In this document: one piece after another, positions 25,178-33,901 of the stretch
Layout: every line of letters starts with the position of its first letter
How positions within the stretch are numbered: the stretch's first letter is position 1
Origin: Corallococcus sp. EGB
Lineage (GTDB): Bacteria > Myxococcota > Myxococcia > Myxococcales > Myxococcaceae
Assembly (NCBI RefSeq): GCF_019968905.1
Contig: NZ_CP079946.1
Location: 7,661,356-7,725,355 of the forward strand
Reading direction: 5' to 3'
DNA: 64,000 bases
Made by a program: the position numbers and the translations under genes
Notes under the pieces: model-generated
The model's database searches: none
Told to the model about the DNA's origin: nothing
Seen by the model: the letters and a program-made list of their open reading frames with translations, nothing else

Positions 25178-26515
25178 ATGCGACCCGTGAGGCCTGGCCA
25201 GGAAGTGCCCCCGCGCGCGGAGACCCCGCGCGTCTTCGACCTGTCGCTGCCGGACCTGCCGCTGGAGGCCGGCGCCCGCGTGGCGCCCCACCTCGTGCGC
25301 GGCTGGTGGTGGGGGCCCCCGGAGGACCTCGCGTGGTTGCAGTCCCGCGCGCGCGTGCATTCCGACGAGGCGACGCGCGAAGGCCGGCTGCGCGTGGTCC
25401 GGAGGTCCGCCTCCGAGCTGCGCGACGCCGCCACCGACGCGCGCCGCACCGGCCCCCGACGCGCACCGGACGCGGTGCCCACCGTGCTGCTGGTGCACGC
25501 ACTCACCGGGGACATGAACGCCGGAGGTGAAGGCGGCTGGTGGGCGCCCGTCATCGGGCGTGGAAGGCCGTTGGATCCGACGCGCGTGCGGCTGCTGTGC
25601 TTCAACAACCTGGGCTCCTGCTACGGCACCTCCGGCCCCGCGGACGAGGGCTTCCCGCTGCGCACCGACGACACGCGCTTCGGCCCGGCGCCGGTGCTGC
25701 CCAAGGGCGACCTGCGCCTGGATGAGCGCAGCCTGCCCGCGACCATTACGCCTTGGGACCAGGCGCGCTCCATCCTCACGGCGCTGGACGCGCTGGGCGT
25801 GGACGAGGTGGCGCTCGTCATCGGCGGTTCGCTGGGCGGCATGGTGGTGCTGTGCCTGTCGGCGCTCGCGCCGGAGCGCTTCCAGCGCATGGTGCCCATC
25901 GCGACGGCGGAGGCCGCGTCCGCGTGGGTGGTGGGTTGGAACCACGTGGCCCGGCAGGCCATCCTGCTCGACCCCGAGTATCCCGAGTCCCCGAGGCGCG
26001 GCCTGGAGCTGGCGCGCCAGTTGGCGACGCTCACCTATCGCGCGGAGGCCGGACTGGAGGCGCTCCAGCCGAGGCCCCAGGCCTGGTCATCGCGCGCGCT
26101 GTATCCGGTGGAGAGCTACCTGGAACACCAGGGCCGGAAGCTGGAGGCGCGCTTCGACGCGCGGTCCTACCTGGCGCTGCTGGGCGCCATGGATCACCAC
26201 GACCTCTCGCGCGTGCCCACGCCCAAGGGAGGTCCCGGCGTGGACCGCATTCGCGCGAGCACGCTCGCCATCGGCATCGACCGGGACGTGCTCTTCCCGC
26301 CCGAGCACATGAAGAACCTCTCCCGGCGCCTGCGCGCGCAGGGACTGCATGCCGAGTACGCGGCCCTGTGCAGCGCGCACGGCCACGACGGCTTCCTCAT
26401 CGAATGGGACGCGCTCGCGCCCCTGTTGGTCCGCGCGCTGGCCCTGCCTCCGGGCGTGGGCCGCGATGCCCGCCTTTCCTCCCTTGCCGGCGTCCGCGCC
26501 CGGAAGACTTCATGA
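25178..26515 (+). CDS. metX: Homoserine O-acetyltransferase
   Basis: 445 aa, alpha/beta-hydrolase fold. Transfers acetyl from acetyl-CoA to homoserine, supplying MetY. The nucleophile Ser is in GGSLGGM (Ser 218). LVHALTGDMNAGG and NNLGSCYGTSGP are MetX family hallmarks, and the acid and base residues lie in DRDVLFPPEHM and HGHDGFLIEW. An N-terminal extension of about 60 residues and a helical insertion of about 20 residues make it longer than the usual 370-380 aa. It starts 4 nt after metY and ends overlapping the next gene by ATGA, so the three are translationally linked. Confidence 0.93.
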   Translation: MRPVRPGQEVPPRAETPRVFDLSLPDLPLEAGARVAPHLVRGWWWGPPEDLAWLQSRARVHSDEATREGRLRVVRRSASELRDAATDARRTGPRRAPDAVPTVLLVHALTGDMNAGGEGGWWAPVIGRGRPLDPTRVRLLCFNNLGSCYGTSGPADEGFPLRTDDTRFGPAPVLPKGDLRLDERSLPATITPWDQARSILTALDALGVDEVALVIGGSLGGMVVLCLSALAPERFQRMVPIATAEAASAWVVGWNHVARQAILLDPEYPESPRRGLELARQLATLTYRAEAGLEALQPRPQAWSSRALYPVESYLEHQGRKLEARFDARSYLALLGAMDHHDLSRVPTPKGGPGVDRIRASTLAIGIDRDVLFPPEHMKNLSRRLRAQGLHAEYAALCSAHGHDGFLIEWDALAPLLVRALALPPGVGRDARLSSLAGVRARKTS

Positions 26516-29025
26516 CCGCCCCAGTGAGCATCACCCGCTACGCACCGTTCCTCCTCGACACCGCCCAGGGACTCGCGTCCGTGGCCACGCACCTGTCTCG
26601 CCGCGACGCGGGCACCACGCGCGCCGCCATCGTGTCGTCACCGCCCTGGCTCGTCACGGGGCTGGAGTCCGCGCTGTCCATCGCGTTGAAGGGCAACTCC
26701 TCCCTGGCCCGGCAGGAGCTGGATGGCCTGCTCGCGCGGGGCCTGCTGATGCTGGAGGAGGCGGAGCGCCGGCTGGGCGCGCCCCCGGGCTCCACGTCGG
26801 TGGAGGCGGACGGCACTCGCACGCTGGCATCGCTGCTGGAGCCCGCGCGCCGAGCACTGGATGGCGCCAGCCTGGTGCGTGAACGGCGGCCCGCGCTGGA
26901 GGACGTGGTGCGCGGCACCGGCGAGCGGCTGACGGCGGCGCTGCTGGCGAAGCTCTTGGGTGCGCGCGGCGTACCGTCGCTGGAGGTGGACGCGGCGGAC
27001 TGGACGGTGACGGACGGAGAGCCCGGGCACGCGCGCGTGAACCGCGAGCACACCCGCTCCCGGGTGGCGACGCTGCGGCCAGCGTGGGAGGGACGGCTCA
27101 CGTTGCACGCGGGTGGCCGGGGCACGTCGCGGGATGGGCGCTCCACGACGCTGGGCGTGGAGGGCGCGGACGAGACCGCGGCGGTGCTGGCCGTGCTGCT
27201 GGGTACGCCGCTGACGCTGTGGACGGACGTGCCCGGGGTGATGACGGCGGATCCGCTGCACGTGGCGGACGCCCGGCCGGTGCCGCACCTGAGCTACACG
27301 GAGGCGCTGGAGCTGGTGTACCTGGGCCTGCCCACGCTGCACCCGCGCGCGCTGTCCACGCTGCGCGACGCCGACATCCCGCTGCGCGTGCGCCACCTGC
27401 AACAGCCGGATGAACCCGGCACGCTCATCGACGTGCGCGGCGCGGGCAACGGCAGCGTGCCCACGTGCGTGGTGTCCCTGGAGGACCTGGCGCTGCTGGG
27501 GCTGGAGGGCGGCACGGAGGAGGCGGCGCGGCCGGTAGGGCCTCGCGCGTTGCAGGCCCTGGAGGCCGCGGGCATCGACGCGTGGATGGCGGCGCAGTCG
27601 TCTCCGGGGCGCTCGGTGGCGGTGGTGCTGCGCAGGGCGCACGCGGCCCGGGCGGAGGAGGTGCTGCGGCGCGAGCTGGCCCCGGAGCTGGAGCGCGGCG
27701 CCTTGCAGCCGCCCCAGGTGCGCGCGCCGGTGACCCAGGTGGCGCTGGTGGCGGAGGCCATGGGCCAGGGCGCGAACGTAGCGGGACGGCTGTTCCAGCC
27801 GCTGGGCGCGCTGGGCATCAACGTGCGCGCCATCGCGCAGACGGCGAGCGCTCGCTCCATCTCGTTCATCGTGGACGGGGCGGAGACGGCGCTGACGGTG
27901 CGTACGGTGCACGCGGCCTTCCACTTCGCGCACGAAGAGGTGAGCCTGCTGGTGCTGGGCCATGGCGTGGTGGGCAGCCAGCTGCTGGAACAACTGCGCA
28001 CGCTCCAGGAGACGCTGGCGCAAGGGCACGGCATCCAGCTCAACCTGGTGGGCCTGGCGGACAGCCGGCGGGTGCTCTTCTCACCGGAGGGCATCCCGCT
28101 GAAGCAGTGGCGCGAGCGCATCCAGTCCGTGCCCGAGGGCGCGTCGCCGCCCGTGGTGCGCGCGCTGCTGGAGCCGCTGCGCCGGCTGCCGGTGCCGGTG
28201 CTGGTGGACTGCACGGCGGCGGAGGGCATGGAGGCGCTGTACCTGGAGGCGCTCCGCAGCGGCATCCACGTGGTGGCGGCGAACAAGAAGCCGCTGACGC
28301 AGCCGCTCGACGTGTGGGAACGGCTGCGGAGCACGGCGCACCTGAACCACCGCGCGTACCACTACGAGACGACGGTGGGCGCGGGGCTCCCGGTCATCCA
28401 GACGCTGAAGGACCTGGTGCGCACCGGGGACCGGGTGCACGGCGTGGAGGGTTCGTTCTCCGGGACGCTCGGGTACCTGAGTCAGCAGCTGATGGACGGG
28501 GTGCCGCTGTCGAAGGCGGTGCGCACCGCGCGCGAGAAGGGCTTCACGGAGCCACATCCTCGCGAGGACCTGGCCGGCACGGACGCGGCGCGCAAGGCGC
28601 TCATCCTCGCGCGGGAGCTGGGACTGGAGCTGTCCCTGGAGGACGTGGAGGTGGAGCCCTTCGTCCCGCACGAGTCCCTGGAGGAGGCGGACGTGGAGCG
28701 CTTCCTCACGGGGCTGGAGAAGCTGGACCGGACGTTCACCTCGCGCATCGAGGGGCTGCGCGCGGAGGGCAAGGTGCTGCGCTACCTGGCGCGCATCGAC
28801 CCGGCGGCGAAGGACGGGCGCGTGCTGCGCGTGGGCCCGGTGGCCGTGGCGAAGGAGCATCCGGCGACGCGGCTGCGCGGCTCGGAGGCGTTCGTGGCCT
28901 TCTCCACGGAGCGCTACGCGGACTACCCGCTGCTGGTGCAGGGCGCGGGCGCGGGCGGGCCTGTCACGGCGGCCGGCGTGCTCGCGGACATCCTGAAGAT
29001 TGCCCAGAACCTGCGGGGGCGGTGA
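26512..29025 (+). CDS. Aspartate kinase-homoserine dehydrogenase fusion with a degenerate kinase half
   Basis: 837 aa from ATG 26512 (ATGA overlap with metX). The architecture is that of ThrA/MetL: kinase-like domain (1-305), ACT region (about 310-465; VALVAEAMGQGANVAGRLF) and homoserine dehydrogenase (about 478-837). The dehydrogenase half looks active: VLGHGVVGS nucleotide loop, VAANKKPL, YETTVGAGLP, FSGTLGYL and the catalytic Lys/Asp region EDLAGTDAARKALILARE. In the kinase half the N-terminal KFGGTS motif is missing (RYAPFLLDT instead) and the substrate loop is altered (GVEGADETAAV for GRGGSDxTAAV), although WTDVPGVMTADP and LHPRAL remain. So it probably makes homoserine but may not phosphorylate aspartate. 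Confidence 0.9.
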   Translation: MTAPVSITRYAPFLLDTAQGLASVATHLSRRDAGTTRAAIVSSPPWLVTGLESALSIALKGNSSLARQELDGLLARGLLMLEEAERRLGAPPGSTSVEADGTRTLASLLEPARRALDGASLVRERRPALEDVVRGTGERLTAALLAKLLGARGVPSLEVDAADWTVTDGEPGHARVNREHTRSRVATLRPAWEGRLTLHAGGRGTSRDGRSTTLGVEGADETAAVLAVLLGTPLTLWTDVPGVMTADPLHVADARPVPHLSYTEALELVYLGLPTLHPRALSTLRDADIPLRVRHLQQPDEPGTLIDVRGAGNGSVPTCVVSLEDLALLGLEGGTEEAARPVGPRALQALEAAGIDAWMAAQSSPGRSVAVVLRRAHAARAEEVLRRELAPELERGALQPPQVRAPVTQVALVAEAMGQGANVAGRLFQPLGALGINVRAIAQTASARSISFIVDGAETALTVRTVHAAFHFAHEEVSLLVLGHGVVGSQLLEQLRTLQETLAQGHGIQLNLVGLADSRRVLFSPEGIPLKQWRERIQSVPEGASPPVVRALLEPLRRLPVPVLVDCTAAEGMEALYLEALRSGIHVVAANKKPLTQPLDVWERLRSTAHLNHRAYHYETTVGAGLPVIQTLKDLVRTGDRVHGVEGSFSGTLGYLSQQLMDGVPLSKAVRTAREKGFTEPHPREDLAGTDAARKALILARELGLELSLEDVEVEPFVPHESLEEADVERFLTGLEKLDRTFTSRIEGLRAEGKVLRYLARIDPAAKDGRVLRVGPVAVAKEHPATRLRGSEAFVAFSTERYADYPLLVQGAGAGGPVTAAGVLADILKIAQNLRGR

Positions 29026-29047
29026 GCCCCCGCGCCTGGCCAGCGGC

Positions 29048-29866
29048 TCAGTAGCCGACGTAGCCGCTGCCGCCGTTCATCGCCTGGATGCCCGGCGTGT
29101 TGGACACGGAGCCGTAGCGGTCCACCGCGTAGCGCACGGCCGCGACGATGTTGTCCACCGGGTTGCGGATGTTGTCGTGGCCCGGGACCTTGAACGCATC
29201 GAAGGTCGACTGGATGGTCTGCATCAGGCCGATGGAGGGGTGGCCATCCTTGGCGTTCTGGTCCGTGAGGTTGATGGCGTTGGGGTTGCCGCTGGACTCG
29301 TGCTCGATGATCTTCGCGATGTCCTGCGGGTTCATCTTGTCCGTCGGGACGCCGTTGGCCTTGAGGATCTCCATGGCCTGCTTGATCCAGTCACCCACCT
29401 GGCCCTGCGGGACCTCGCCCCCCACCGAGTCGGCCGACTGAGCGCCGCCGGCCTGGGACGCGTCACCCGCGTCGAACGAGTCACCCGCGTCGAACGAGCC
29501 ACCCGCGCTCGACGAACCCTCCACGCCCGCCGCATCGCCCGCGCTGGACACGCCCGACACCGCATCGGCGCCAGCCGCGCCGCCCGCGGAGGCGGCGCCA
29601 GCCATCTGGCCCTGGAGCAGCTGGACGAGCTGCTGCATCTGCTTCACCACGTCCTCCAGCCCCTCCGCGAACTGCTTCCACTGCGCGCCCTTCGAGGGGC
29701 CCGCGCTGAAGCCGTCCTGCTGGAACGGGGACACCCGGCCCGAGCCCGGCTTCGGGCAGTGGCCGCCCTGCACGCGGGCGCCGGACACGGCATCCGGGCG
29801 GGAAGCGAAGTCCTGGGAGGGGACGCGGAAGGAAGCGGAGCGGGCGGACGTGGGCGAGATGGCCAT
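29048..29866 (-). CDS. Lytic transglycosylase (SLT domain) without Sec signal
   Basis: 272 aa from ATG 29866, with GAGGAAA upstream. The N-terminal 60 residues have no hydrophobic signal. A helical segment (about 70-85; QFAEGLEDVVKQMQQL) is followed by a low-complexity Ala/Gly/Ser/Asp region (about 90-150) with a SFDAGD repeat. The C-terminal SLT domain (about 155-265) has the catalytic Glu in KIIEHESSGNPNAIN and SIGLMQTIQSTF. It cleaves peptidoglycan glycan strands. The layout resembles transglycosylases exported by special secretion systems. A sigma-54-like promoter lies at 29913-29928. Convergent with the met operon. Confidence 0.85.
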   Translation of the reverse strand: MAISPTSARSASFRVPSQDFASRPDAVSGARVQGGHCPKPGSGRVSPFQQDGFSAGPSKGAQWKQFAEGLEDVVKQMQQLVQLLQGQMAGAASAGGAAGADAVSGVSSAGDAAGVEGSSSAGGSFDAGDSFDAGDASQAGGAQSADSVGGEVPQGQVGDWIKQAMEILKANGVPTDKMNPQDIAKIIEHESSGNPNAINLTDQNAKDGHPSIGLMQTIQSTFDAFKVPGHDNIRNPVDNIVAAVRYAVDRYGSVSNTPGIQAMNGGSGYVGY

Positions 29867-29912
29867 GGGGATTTCCTCGAGAGCGGGAGTGCGTCTGACG
29901 AGGACCCCCTAC

Positions 29913-29928
29913 AGCAGGGGCCATGCCA
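29913..29928 (-). promoter_or_regulatory. Sigma-54-like promoter for the lytic transglycosylase
   Basis: The minus strand reads TGGCATG-N4-CTGCT: -24 GG and -12 GC correctly spaced, one mismatch to TGGCAYR-N4-TTGCW. About 47 nt before the ATG at 29866. Same half-sites as the promoter at 15673-15688. Confidence 0.5.
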
Positions 29929-30065
29929 GCCCACGGACTGCCCCCGCTTGAACCCAAGTGCTTGATGTCCTTGGAGAAGCGCCAGGCGCGGAGGGACGGA
30001 CCGGGCCCCGTCCCTGGTGACTGGAGTCACCGCTCGCGAACAGCGGTCACCAGCCGCGCTGCGCC

Positions 30066-30755
30066 CTACTTCGAGCGGCGGGACGTCGTCTTTCGGCGTC
30101 CGGCCCGCGAGGGCGTCGCGGCCTTCTTCGCGGCCCGGGCCTTCTTGGCAACGGCCTTCTTCACCGGCGCGGCCTTCTTCTCGGCCCGGGGCTGCTTCGC
30201 GGCCACGGCCTTCTTCATGCGCTTCGAGGGCCCCTGCTTCTTCAGCGAGGCCGCGGTCTGCTCCGCGAGGCCCTTCTCCAACGCGGGAGGCTTCCGCGCG
30301 CCCTTCTTGCCCGCGGGCTCGCGCGTCGGAGCTCCTTCGCGATTCACCTCCACGGTCCTCCCGGAGAACGCATTCCAGCTCTCCAGCGCCCGCGTCCAGC
30401 GCGACAGCAGCTCCTCACGCACGCCCGCATCAGGCAGCCCCTCCGCGTGCAGCGCCACGGTGACGCCATGCACCGACGGCAACACCCGCAGCTGCACGGT
30501 GCGCGCGCGGGGCCACTCGTCACGCTCCAGGCGCAGGCGGAGCTGCTTGGGCGGAACCTGACGCACCACCTGGACGCGCGTCCCGTCCGCGAGCTCGGCC
30601 TGCGCACCTTCCGTCAGCGCCTGGGAGCACGCCCCCAACCACCGCACCAGCCCCGTGGCTTCGCCCCAGGCGGCCCACGCCATCTCCGAGCCCACCGCGA
30701 ACGAGCGCCGCGCCCCAGCCTGATATCCACCCTCCGCTGTCCGACCCGTCGACAT
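30066..30755 (-). CDS. SRPBCC/AHSA1-like domain with histone H1-like Lys/Ala tail
   Basis: 229 aa from ATG 30755. Residues about 20-135 look like an SRPBCC (Bet v1/AHSA1) domain: MAWAAWGEATGLVRWL, beta strands RVQVVRQVPPKQLRLRL, a C-terminal helix LLSRWTRALESWNAF. Residues about 145-229 are a tail rich in Lys, Ala, Arg and Pro with AAKK/KKAV-type repeats, like eukaryotic histone H1 or bacterial Hc1/AlgP tails, which bind DNA non-specifically. The combination suggests a ligand-responsive nucleoid or stress protein. The tail assignment is direct reading; the domain call is moderately sure. Single gene between two intergenic gaps. Confidence 0.75.
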   Translation of the reverse strand: MSTGRTAEGGYQAGARRSFAVGSEMAWAAWGEATGLVRWLGACSQALTEGAQAELADGTRVQVVRQVPPKQLRLRLERDEWPRARTVQLRVLPSVHGVTVALHAEGLPDAGVREELLSRWTRALESWNAFSGRTVEVNREGAPTREPAGKKGARKPPALEKGLAEQTAASLKKQGPSKRMKKAVAAKQPRAEKKAAPVKKAVAKKARAAKKAATPSRAGRRKTTSRRSK

Positions 30756-30925
30756 AGACGCCCCTGTCTGCCTGCGCTGGTTCTACAAACCCGAGAGGAA
30801 ACGATGCGCCCTCGTCTGACGGGCCAGCCGTGCTCGGAAACCCTGCTGGTGGCGGCGTGTGGTGGCGAAGCAGGAGCCCCCCGCGTGCGGCGAGTCGCCG
30901 CAGGCCGCGCGCCGGCGCGGGCCGC

Positions 30926-32017
30926 TCACCCCGTGGGGCGGTAGCCCGGCATGAGGAAGTTGTCGTGGTCCGCGTACGCCGGCGCGTCCGCCTCGCCGGT
31001 GAAGGCGCGCAGAGCGCAGTACTCCGGATAGGACGCCTGGACCGTGAGCTGGTCCCCCACCTGGAGCACCACGTCTCCGTTCGGGTGCAGCGTCTCCTCG
31101 TCCCCGCGGATGAGCGACAGGGCCAGCCCGCCGAAGCGGTCTCGGACCTGGGAGATGTTCATCCCTGGCAGCCCTTCCCGCACCTCGAACAGCGACACCA
31201 CCATCAGGTGCTTGCCAATCCGGAAGGAGTGGATGAGCCGCGGGTCCAGCGCCGCCATCGCCATGGCGGGTGCGGCCAGCGAGGAGCTGGACAGGGCCTC
31301 CGCCTTGAACGTGTCACGCACCTTCGCGCCCAGGTCGTCGTCGAACAGGCGGATGACCACGCGGATGCCGGGGTTCTGCCGCCGAGCGTCCAGCGCGATG
31401 TTCAGGTTCGCCAGGTCGTCGTCCGTGGCGCACACGATGGCGGAGGCCTTCTTCACGTTCGTGCGCGGCAGGCACAGCGGGCTGCGCGTGTCGTCGATGA
31501 GCAGCGGCACGTTCTCGTCGCGCAGCGCGGAGACGAACGTCGCGTCCTCGCGCTTCTCCACGACGATGACGTCCTTGCCCATCTCCAGGAGCTGCGTCAC
31601 CACGCGGTAGCCCACGCGTCCCGCGCCGCACACCACGACGTGGCCCTTCATCGTTTCAGACACCACGGAGACCCACTCCTTGTCGTTCTTGTGCCGCGCG
31701 AAGAAGAGGTACGCGAAGCGCACCACGCCATCCACCACCAGCGCGATGCTGATGGGCGGGATGAGGATGTTCAGGCTCTCCACCAGCCAGTCGCTCACGT
31801 AGGGCAGCGAGGGCTGGCCGAAGAGCAGGAAGTAGACGTGGTGCAGCGCCTCGCCATAGGAGACGTGCTCGCCGCTCGCCCCCACGTAGCGCCAGTGGTA
31901 CGCGGCCGGCCCCAGGCCGAAGATGGCCACCGCCAGCAGCAACGTGCTGCGGAACCTGCGCGACAGCGCGCGCAGGTAGCGCAGGTCCATCAGAAAGCGC
32001 GCGGCAGGGCTCTTCAT
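30926..32017 (-). CDS. Ion-channel-like protein with RCK (TrkA) domains
   Basis: 363 aa. Two hydrophobic segments (about 25-45 and 80-105) flank a pore-like region, followed by a RCK-N domain (about 120-250; HVVVCGAGRVGYRVVTQLLE, VIVVEKRED) and a RCK-C domain (about 280-350). RCK-gated potassium channels need a TVGYG filter. Here the pore reads HHVYFLLFGQPSLPYV with no GYG, so ion choice may differ or it may be a regulatory homolog. It lies 12 nt downstream of tatC on the same strand. Probably the last gene of a tatB-tatC-channel operon. Confidence 0.85.
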   Translation of the reverse strand: MKSPAARFLMDLRYLRALSRRFRSTLLLAVAIFGLGPAAYHWRYVGASGEHVSYGEALHHVYFLLFGQPSLPYVSDWLVESLNILIPPISIALVVDGVVRFAYLFFARHKNDKEWVSVVSETMKGHVVVCGAGRVGYRVVTQLLEMGKDVIVVEKREDATFVSALRDENVPLLIDDTRSPLCLPRTNVKKASAIVCATDDDLANLNIALDARRQNPGIRVVIRLFDDDLGAKVRDTFKAEALSSSSLAAPAMAMAALDPRLIHSFRIGKHLMVVSLFEVREGLPGMNISQVRDRFGGLALSLIRGDEETLHPNGDVVLQVGDQLTVQASYPEYCALRAFTGEADAPAYADHDNFLMPGYRPTG

Positions 32018-32029
32018 GCGCGCCGGAGT

Positions 32030-33241
32030 CTACGCCGCCGGGGTGATGTCCGTGGAGGCCTCCGCCTTCCCACGGCGCTTCTCGATGAGCCACACCGCCA
32101 GCACGCCCAGCTCGTAGCAGAGCAGCATGGGGCCGGCCATGAGCGACAGGTTCACCACGTCACCCGTGGGCGTCAGCACCGCCGCCGCGATGAGGCACAC
32201 CACGAACGCGTGGCGCTGGTAGCGGAAGAGCCACCGCGACTGCACCACCCCGACGATGCCCAGCAGCGCCATCACCAGCGGCAACTCGAAGATGACGCCG
32301 AAGGCGAGGATGAGCAGCAGCACCAGCGACAGCTGCTCGTCCATGGTCAGCATGGGCCGCGTCCAGCGCGCGGCCTCGGACTCCGCGTGGCCCCGGGCCA
32401 GCTCCTTCTGGAGCCGCCACATGTTGGCCATCTCCTCCGCGCGCGTGGGCGCCACCCCCGCGAGCAGGCTCGCCGCCTGGTCCATGGCGGTCTCCGACGC
32501 GACGTAGTCCTGCTTGCCGAAGGCCGTCACCGCCTCCACGCGCTTCTCCACCGCCTGGCGCAGCACGCCGCGCGCGGGCACGCCCAGCCCGTCCGACGCC
32601 GCGTCCAGGAGGTCGCCCAGGCCCTTGAGCCGGGCCGTCAGCTCCACGCTCTTCGCGGAGGCCACCTGCGGGTCCAGCACCTGACCGTCACCCGCGGCGG
32701 TGAGCGCGGCGCTGGTCTCCTTGGCCAGGTGGCCGGCGCGCTCCACTTCGCCAATGCGCAGGAAGCGCAGCGCGTCCTCGGCGCCCAGGCGCGCCGCCTC
32801 CACGCGCTGCTCCAGGGCGATGGTCTCCTCCTCGTTGAGGAGGAACTTGAACATGTTGGGCAGCACCAGGAAGTAGCAGAACAGCGCGCCCACGATGAAC
32901 GCGACGGAGCCCAGCACCACGAAGGGCGAGGCGTACTTGCGCTCCTCCGGGTAGAGCCCCGGCGACACGAAGCCCCAGATCTGCCAGAGGATGACGGGCG
33001 TGGTGAGGAAGATGCCGCAGTACACGCCCACCTTCATCAGCACGTTGATTTCTTCGATGCCGGATGTGTAGACGAGCGACCGCCCGTCCGGGGGCAGCGC
33101 GTCCAGCACCGGCCGCATCAACACGCCGAAGATGGGCTTGGCGAACACCAGCGACACGGCGCCCAGCACGAGCACCGCGAGCGAACACTTGATGAGCCGC
33201 GAGCGGAGCTCCGTGAGGTGCTCCGACAGGCTCATGCGCAA
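32030..33241 (-). CDS. tatC: Twin-arginine translocase subunit TatC with large periplasmic insertion
   Basis: 403 aa against the usual 240-260. Core motifs are intact: SLSEHLTELRSRL N-terminus, IWGFVSPGLYPEERK (FxxPGLxxxE cytoplasmic loop), VLPNMFKFLL after TM3, FGVIFELPLVMALLG (TM4), and the late TM5/TM6 segment ending LTPTGDVVN. An insertion of about 150 residues (about 135-285) between TM3 and TM4, in the P2 periplasmic loop, is charged and helical (LKGLGDLLDAA, MDQAASLLAGV). It receives folded Tat substrates with TatB. Follows tatB by 33 nt and precedes the channel gene by 12 nt. Confidence 0.94.
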   Translation of the reverse strand: MRMSLSEHLTELRSRLIKCSLAVLVLGAVSLVFAKPIFGVLMRPVLDALPPDGRSLVYTSGIEEINVLMKVGVYCGIFLTTPVILWQIWGFVSPGLYPEERKYASPFVVLGSVAFIVGALFCYFLVLPNMFKFLLNEEETIALEQRVEAARLGAEDALRFLRIGEVERAGHLAKETSAALTAAGDGQVLDPQVASAKSVELTARLKGLGDLLDAASDGLGVPARGVLRQAVEKRVEAVTAFGKQDYVASETAMDQAASLLAGVAPTRAEEMANMWRLQKELARGHAESEAARWTRPMLTMDEQLSLVLLLILAFGVIFELPLVMALLGIVGVVQSRWLFRYQRHAFVVCLIAAAVLTPTGDVVNLSLMAGPMLLCYELGVLAVWLIEKRRGKAEASTDITPAA

Positions 33242-33274
33242 ATCCGACAGGTCAACCCCTTGGCGGTTCAGGGC

Positions 33275-33760
33275 TCAGCTCCGTTTCGGCGCGTTGCGCG
33301 CCACCGTGCCCGGGATGGGGGCGAGTTGCGGAATCCCGTTCTCGTCCTGCGCCGGCGCGGCCCCCGTCTCCGCCGAAGCCTGCGGCGGACCGGCGACAGG
33401 GGCCTCCGCGGCGGCCTCGGAGGGCGCGGGAACGTTCGCCGGGTCCACCGTCGCGATGAGCGCGGGCGCGGGCTCGGCGAGCACGTTGGCCGGGGCAGCG
33501 TCCGGGAGGGTGGACGGGGCCAGCTCCGGCGGCGGGGACGGCACGCGCGTGCCCGGACGCGGCGGGGGTTCGCGCTCGAACTCCTGGTCCATGGCGTAGA
33601 ACTCGCGCTCCACCACGTTGCGGACGTCGTCCGTCTGCCGGCGGAACTCGCGCATGAACTTGCCAATGGCCCGCGCCAGCTCAGGCAGCCGCTGGGGGCC
33701 GAGCACGATCAGCGCGGCCACCAGGATGAACACCATTTCGCCTGCGCCGATGTTGAACAT
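33275..33760 (-). CDS. tatB: Sec-independent translocase protein TatB
   Basis: 161 aa from ATG 33760. MFNIGAGEMVFILVAALIVL is the single membrane helix, then GPQRLPELARAIG (the GPQRLP turn is TatB-like rather than TatA-like), an amphipathic helix and a long Pro/Ala-rich tail that is probably disordered. Works with TatC as the receptor for twin-arginine signal peptides. The start is fixed by the universal N-terminus. Same strand and direction as tatC; no tatA next to them, so it lies elsewhere or this protein serves both roles. Confidence 0.9.
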   Translation of the reverse strand: MFNIGAGEMVFILVAALIVLGPQRLPELARAIGKFMREFRRQTDDVRNVVEREFYAMDQEFEREPPPRPGTRVPSPPPELAPSTLPDAAPANVLAEPAPALIATVDPANVPAPSEAAAEAPVAGPPQASAETGAAPAQDENGIPQLAPIPGTVARNAPKRS

Positions 33761-33901
33761 GGGTGGTCTTCTTCCCCTTGGAGGGAATGCCCCGGCGTTA
33801 TCGCGCCCACCGGCGGCCCGCGCAACCGTCAGCGACCATCCAGCGTCCGTCCGGCCATGCGTCCGGGAGGCGGGCGGCCGTGCCTGGGGCACATTGCCCC
33901 A

